Source of the DNA: Aurantimicrobium minutum
GTDB lineage: Bacteria > Actinomycetota > Actinomycetes > Actinomycetales > Microbacteriaceae
Length of the DNA: 64,000 bases
Assembly (NCBI RefSeq): GCF_029892845.1
Contig: NZ_JARXVT010000001.1
Span: 62,001 to 126,000, forward strand
Direction of reading: 5' to 3'
Below, in pieces: positions 61,708 through 64,000 of the stretch. The translations under genes were made by a program, and so were the position numbers. The notes under the pieces were generated by a model. That model did not search any database, was not told where the DNA came from, and saw only the letters and a program-made list of their open reading frames with translations. Numbering within the stretch: the first letter of the stretch is position 1; each line of letters begins with the position of its first letter.

Positions 61708-61965
61708 GTGTTTGACGAGCGTGATCGTGCCATTCTCGACTTTGAGCGTGAATGGTGGCAGCACCCCGGTGCGAAGGAAGATGCGATCCGACAAACTTTC
61801 GGTTTGTCTCCTGCTCGCTACTACCAGGTACTGGGCAAACTGATGGATTCAGAAGCCGCACTGGCCTATGACCCCATGTTGGTCAAAAGACTGCATCGAG
61901 TTCGAGAAGATCGCCAGAGTTCTCGCCAGAAACGGGTTAACCCCGATTCCCCAGAAAAGAACTGA
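61708..61965 (+). CDS. DUF3263 domain protein
   Basis: 85 residues, GTG start directly behind the tRNA. DFEREWWQHPGAKEDAIRQTFGLSPARYYQ is the DUF3263 helix-turn-helix pattern read in two parts. Possibly DNA-binding. Conserved next to the LytR_C gene in actinobacteria. The mRNA must begin in or before the tRNA, so it is probably released by tRNA processing. Confidence 0.88.
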   Translation: MFDERDRAILDFEREWWQHPGAKEDAIRQTFGLSPARYYQVLGKLMDSEAALAYDPMLVKRLHRVREDRQSSRQKRVNPDSPEKN

Positions 61966-61977
61966 AAGAATAGAGCC

Positions 61978-62526
61978 ATGGCTGAGAAAACAGAGCGCGA
62001 CCAGTTCGATGACCTAGCCCCTGGTCTGGATCGTCGTGGGGTTCACCGCGCTCCGAAGCGTCGCGGCGCTGGCTTTGTTCCTTTCGCCTGGGCTGCACTG
62101 GCAACCGGCGCACTTGTTGTGGGTGGCGTGGGCACACTGATTGTCACCAGCGACAGCATCAGCATGAAAGATTTCGAGGGCATTTTCGCTTTGCCCACCG
62201 CCGCAGCATCGGCCACGCCAAAGGCAACTGCCGTTCCGACTGTGGATCCTGCCTCTGTGGTTAACGTGCTCAACGCAACCGGTGAAACCGGTGTTGCTAC
62301 CGCCGTGGGCGACCAGATTGCCACAGAAGGCTGGACCGTGGGCACAAAGTCCAATGCCAGCGAGACGGCTGAACAGACGTTCATCTACTACGGCAACCCT
62401 TCTCTCGAAGGTGCAGCTCGTGGCCTTGCCCAGTCTCTGGGTTACGGCGAAATCAAGCTCACCGATAAGTACATTGAGAGCTCAGCGCAGCTCACTTTGG
62501 TAGTGGGTCTGGACTACGCCGGCTAA
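61978..62526 (+). CDS. LytR C-terminal domain membrane protein
   Basis: 182 residues: cytoplasmic N-terminus, one membrane helix (about 35-58), an Ala/Thr linker and a LytR_C domain (VVNVLNATGETGVATAVG; LGYGEIKL). No LCP catalytic domain. Role probably in the cell envelope; 12 bp after DUF3263, likely co-transcribed. Confidence 0.87.
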   Translation: MAEKTERDQFDDLAPGLDRRGVHRAPKRRGAGFVPFAWAALATGALVVGGVGTLIVTSDSISMKDFEGIFALPTAAASATPKATAVPTVDPASVVNVLNATGETGVATAVGDQIATEGWTVGTKSNASETAEQTFIYYGNPSLEGAARGLAQSLGYGEIKLTDKYIESSAQLTLVVGLDYAG

Positions 62527-62554
62527 ATCGTTGTCATATTGCGACTATTAAAAG

Positions 62555-62573
62555 TTAGGCAAGGCTAACTGTT
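62555..62573. promoter_or_regulatory. Possible DtxR/IdeR-type iron box
   Basis: TTAGGCAAGGCTAACTGTT is close to the actinobacterial iron-box consensus TTAGGTTAGSCTAACCTAA in its first 15 bases. AGTTAG-N6-CTAACT is a perfect inverted repeat. Lies between the LytR_C gene and cspA. The right end is degenerate. Confidence 0.35.
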
Positions 62574-62655
62574 TTGTGCTATTCCCCAGTAGTGTGAAAC
62601 TAACGGCACAAGCGATTTGTGTGTGTCGGTTGGGATACTGCAATTGGAGTTACAC

Positions 62656-62859
62656 ATGGCCACTGGAACCGTTAAGTGGTTCAACGCTGAAAAGGGCTAC
62701 GGTTTTGTAACCGTAGACGGCGACGAGCAGGACGTATTCGTCCACTACTCCGCTATCGACATGAACGGCTACAAGGTCCTCGAAGAGGGTCAGAAGGTTG
62801 TTTTTGAAATCGGTACCGGAAACAAGGGTCCTCAGGCTGAGTCGGTTCGACTGGCTTAA
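62656..62859 (+). CDS. cspA: Cold-shock protein
   Basis: 67 residues. RNP1 KGYGFV and RNP2 DVFVHYSAI; opens [16 protein letters not shown]. Single-stranded nucleic-acid chaperone. ATG at 62656 after TTGGAG. The leader is over 80 bases, as usual for such genes. Confidence 0.97.
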   Translation: MATGTVKWFNAEKGYGFVTVDGDEQDVFVHYSAIDMNGYKVLEEGQKVVFEIGTGNKGPQAESVRLA

Positions 62860-62887
62860 AGCCTCGTAATATTCGGGCACGCCCGAG

Positions 62888-62924
62888 CTAACGCCGTCCA
62901 CGATAGTGGGCGGCGTTAGTCTTT
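62888..62924 (+). terminator. Intrinsic terminator after cspA
   Basis: 14-bp stem (62888-62901 / 62906-62919) with one G-T pair and loop GATA, then TCTTTG. It ends 5 bases before the next start codon. Confidence 0.85.
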
Positions 62925-62928
62925 GCCC

Positions 62929-63963
62929 GTGACTACTTTTTCGCGAACTCTCTCCCGTGTTGTTGGTGTGGCAGCTATCAGTGCTGTGGCACTGGGCTTG
63001 GCGGCCTGTTCTGGCGGAGCCAGCGCGCCGGCAACTCCTGACTACAAGTCCACCTACAAGGCGCCTGCGGCCGTTGCCTACGCACCCCTGACGGGTGTGG
63101 CATTGGCAGAAGGCACCACTGTGGGTCCAGCACTCTCGGTGAAGATCTGTAACGTCTTCCACTGCGAGCCCCAGGATGGCCTCAACCAGTCAGACGTGGT
63201 CTTCGAGGAAATCGTCGAAGGTGGCATCACTCGCTACGTCGGCATCTGGAACTCTAACGTTCCGGTCAGCGTCGGCCCCGTGCGCTCCTTGCGCCCCATG
63301 GACGCAGATATTGCCGCTCCTTTCGGCGGCATCATTGCCTACTCCGGTTACGGTGCCCAGGAAACTCGTGACCTTGCTGTCGACACTGGCCTGGTCAACG
63401 TCACCGAGAACGATCCTGCGATGTACCGCAACGACTACAACGTTGCTCCCTACAACTTGATGCTGCACGCACAGGAAGTCATCGCCGCAAACGCTGGACT
63501 GGCTGCCCCTGCACAGCAGTGGGCCTACGCCGGTTCACTGGCAACCTCGACTGCAGTTCTGGATGGAACGCCTGCAACGTCAGTTCAGAGCATCTTCAGC
63601 AACTCCTCTGACAACACCTGGACCTATGACGGTGCTGGTCGTTACCTGCGTACCCAGTGGGAAGGTCCTGACCTTGACCTCACCGGTGCTCAGCTTTCGG
63701 CAGCAAACATTGTCATCATGCGTGTGAACGTGGATGAGTTCGTGGGTGTTCCCCGTACCCGCATGGTCGACTCCGGTGAGCTCTTCGTGCTCAGCGGCGG
63801 CAAGGTTGTTCACGGCACATGGAGCAAGGCCGCAACGGCTGCTCCCATCGTGTTCAAGGGCGACAACGGCGTGACCATTCGCCTGGCTCCCGGTAACACC
63901 TGGATCGAAATGGTTCCCCTGGAATCCTACGTATCTGGCGGTACAGTCAACATCGCAGGATAA
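62929..63963 (+). CDS. DUF3048 lipoprotein (YerB-like)
   Basis: 344 residues from the GTG at 62929. Signal peptide ends in LGLAACSGG, a lipobox. The DUF3048 hallmarks are VFEEIVEGGITRYVGIW, VGPVRSLRPMDADI and APYNLMLHA. Cell-surface protein of unknown role. The terminator that should follow begins at about 63976 and is cut by the window edge. No ribosome site is seen between the cspA terminator and the GTG. Confidence 0.9.
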   Translation: MTTFSRTLSRVVGVAAISAVALGLAACSGGASAPATPDYKSTYKAPAAVAYAPLTGVALAEGTTVGPALSVKICNVFHCEPQDGLNQSDVVFEEIVEGGITRYVGIWNSNVPVSVGPVRSLRPMDADIAAPFGGIIAYSGYGAQETRDLAVDTGLVNVTENDPAMYRNDYNVAPYNLMLHAQEVIAANAGLAAPAQQWAYAGSLATSTAVLDGTPATSVQSIFSNSSDNTWTYDGAGRYLRTQWEGPDLDLTGAQLSAANIVIMRVNVDEFVGVPRTRMVDSGELFVLSGGKVVHGTWSKAATAAPIVFKGDNGVTIRLAPGNTWIEMVPLESYVSGGTVNIAG

Positions 63964-64000
63964 GTTTCCTCACCTTCACAGAAGCCCACCCCTCACGGGG

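Overview
The window is chromosomal DNA from a high-GC Gram-positive bacterium, most likely a member of the Microbacteriaceae with moderate GC. The signs are actinobacterial gene orders (MaoC pair-murB-aspC-tRNA-Trp-secE-nusG-rplK-rplA; carD-ispDF-cysS-rlmB), a GlnR-type regulator, frequent GTG starts, an LAXTG-type wall-sorting signal and small actinobacterial families such as DUF3263 and DUF5993. No rRNA operon, CRISPR array, transposase or integrase was seen.

Region 1 (1-10.8 kb) is a catabolic cluster. It holds a glutamine-synthetase-like gene (cut by the left edge), two class I glutamine amidotransferase-like proteins, a cytochrome P450, a MarR regulator and a C26-type gamma-glutamyl hydrolase. 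These are followed by a tight operon of semialdehyde dehydrogenase, HpaD-like extradiol dioxygenase, HpaG-like isomerase/decarboxylase, [3Fe-4S] ferredoxin, FAD ferredoxin reductase, zinc alcohol dehydrogenase and [2Fe-2S] ferredoxin. Three divergent promoter regions carry variants of one inverted-repeat motif, so the segments are probably one MarR regulon. My reading is gamma-glutamylation of an amine, P450 oxidation, deglutamylation and homoprotocatechuate-type meta cleavage.

Region 2 (10.8-17 kb) is AT-rich and accessory: a DUF3800 gene, a lactococcin-972-like bacteriocin with a lipoprotein/adaptor/ABC operon, and a two-gene TIR-like/membrane-protein pair that resembles a defence module. 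The bacteriocin-to-TIR segment is bracketed by the 3' end of the agmatine deiminase gene and a 55-bp copy of that 3' end.

Region 3 (17-39.6 kb) is mostly core: agmatine deiminase and a PLP decarboxylase, a 28-residue peptide gene with its own promoter, attenuator-like hairpin and terminator, MaoC pair, murB, aspC, translation and transcription genes, a metal P-type ATPase, a flavin-based membrane electron-transfer trio, purU, a ZTP riboswitch driving glyA-folD, a gamma-carbonic anhydrase homologue, a glycosyltransferase, a histone-H1-like protein and a pirin.

Region 4 (39.6-46.2 kb) is a second accessory segment with the same architecture. A NarL-type response regulator/histidine kinase pair and a 1242-residue LAXTG-anchored surface protein lie between the pirin gene and a 110-bp copy of the pirin 3' end. 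The two pirin copies differ only at third codon positions.

Region 5 (46.2-64 kb) is core: DUF998 protein, tRNA-Lys, DsbB/DUF5993 pair, MutT1-Ppk, GlnR, YgfZ, phosphoglycerate mutase, CarD-IspDF-CysS-RlmB, DsbA-like protein, tRNA-Thr, a cold-shock protein and a DUF3048 lipoprotein.
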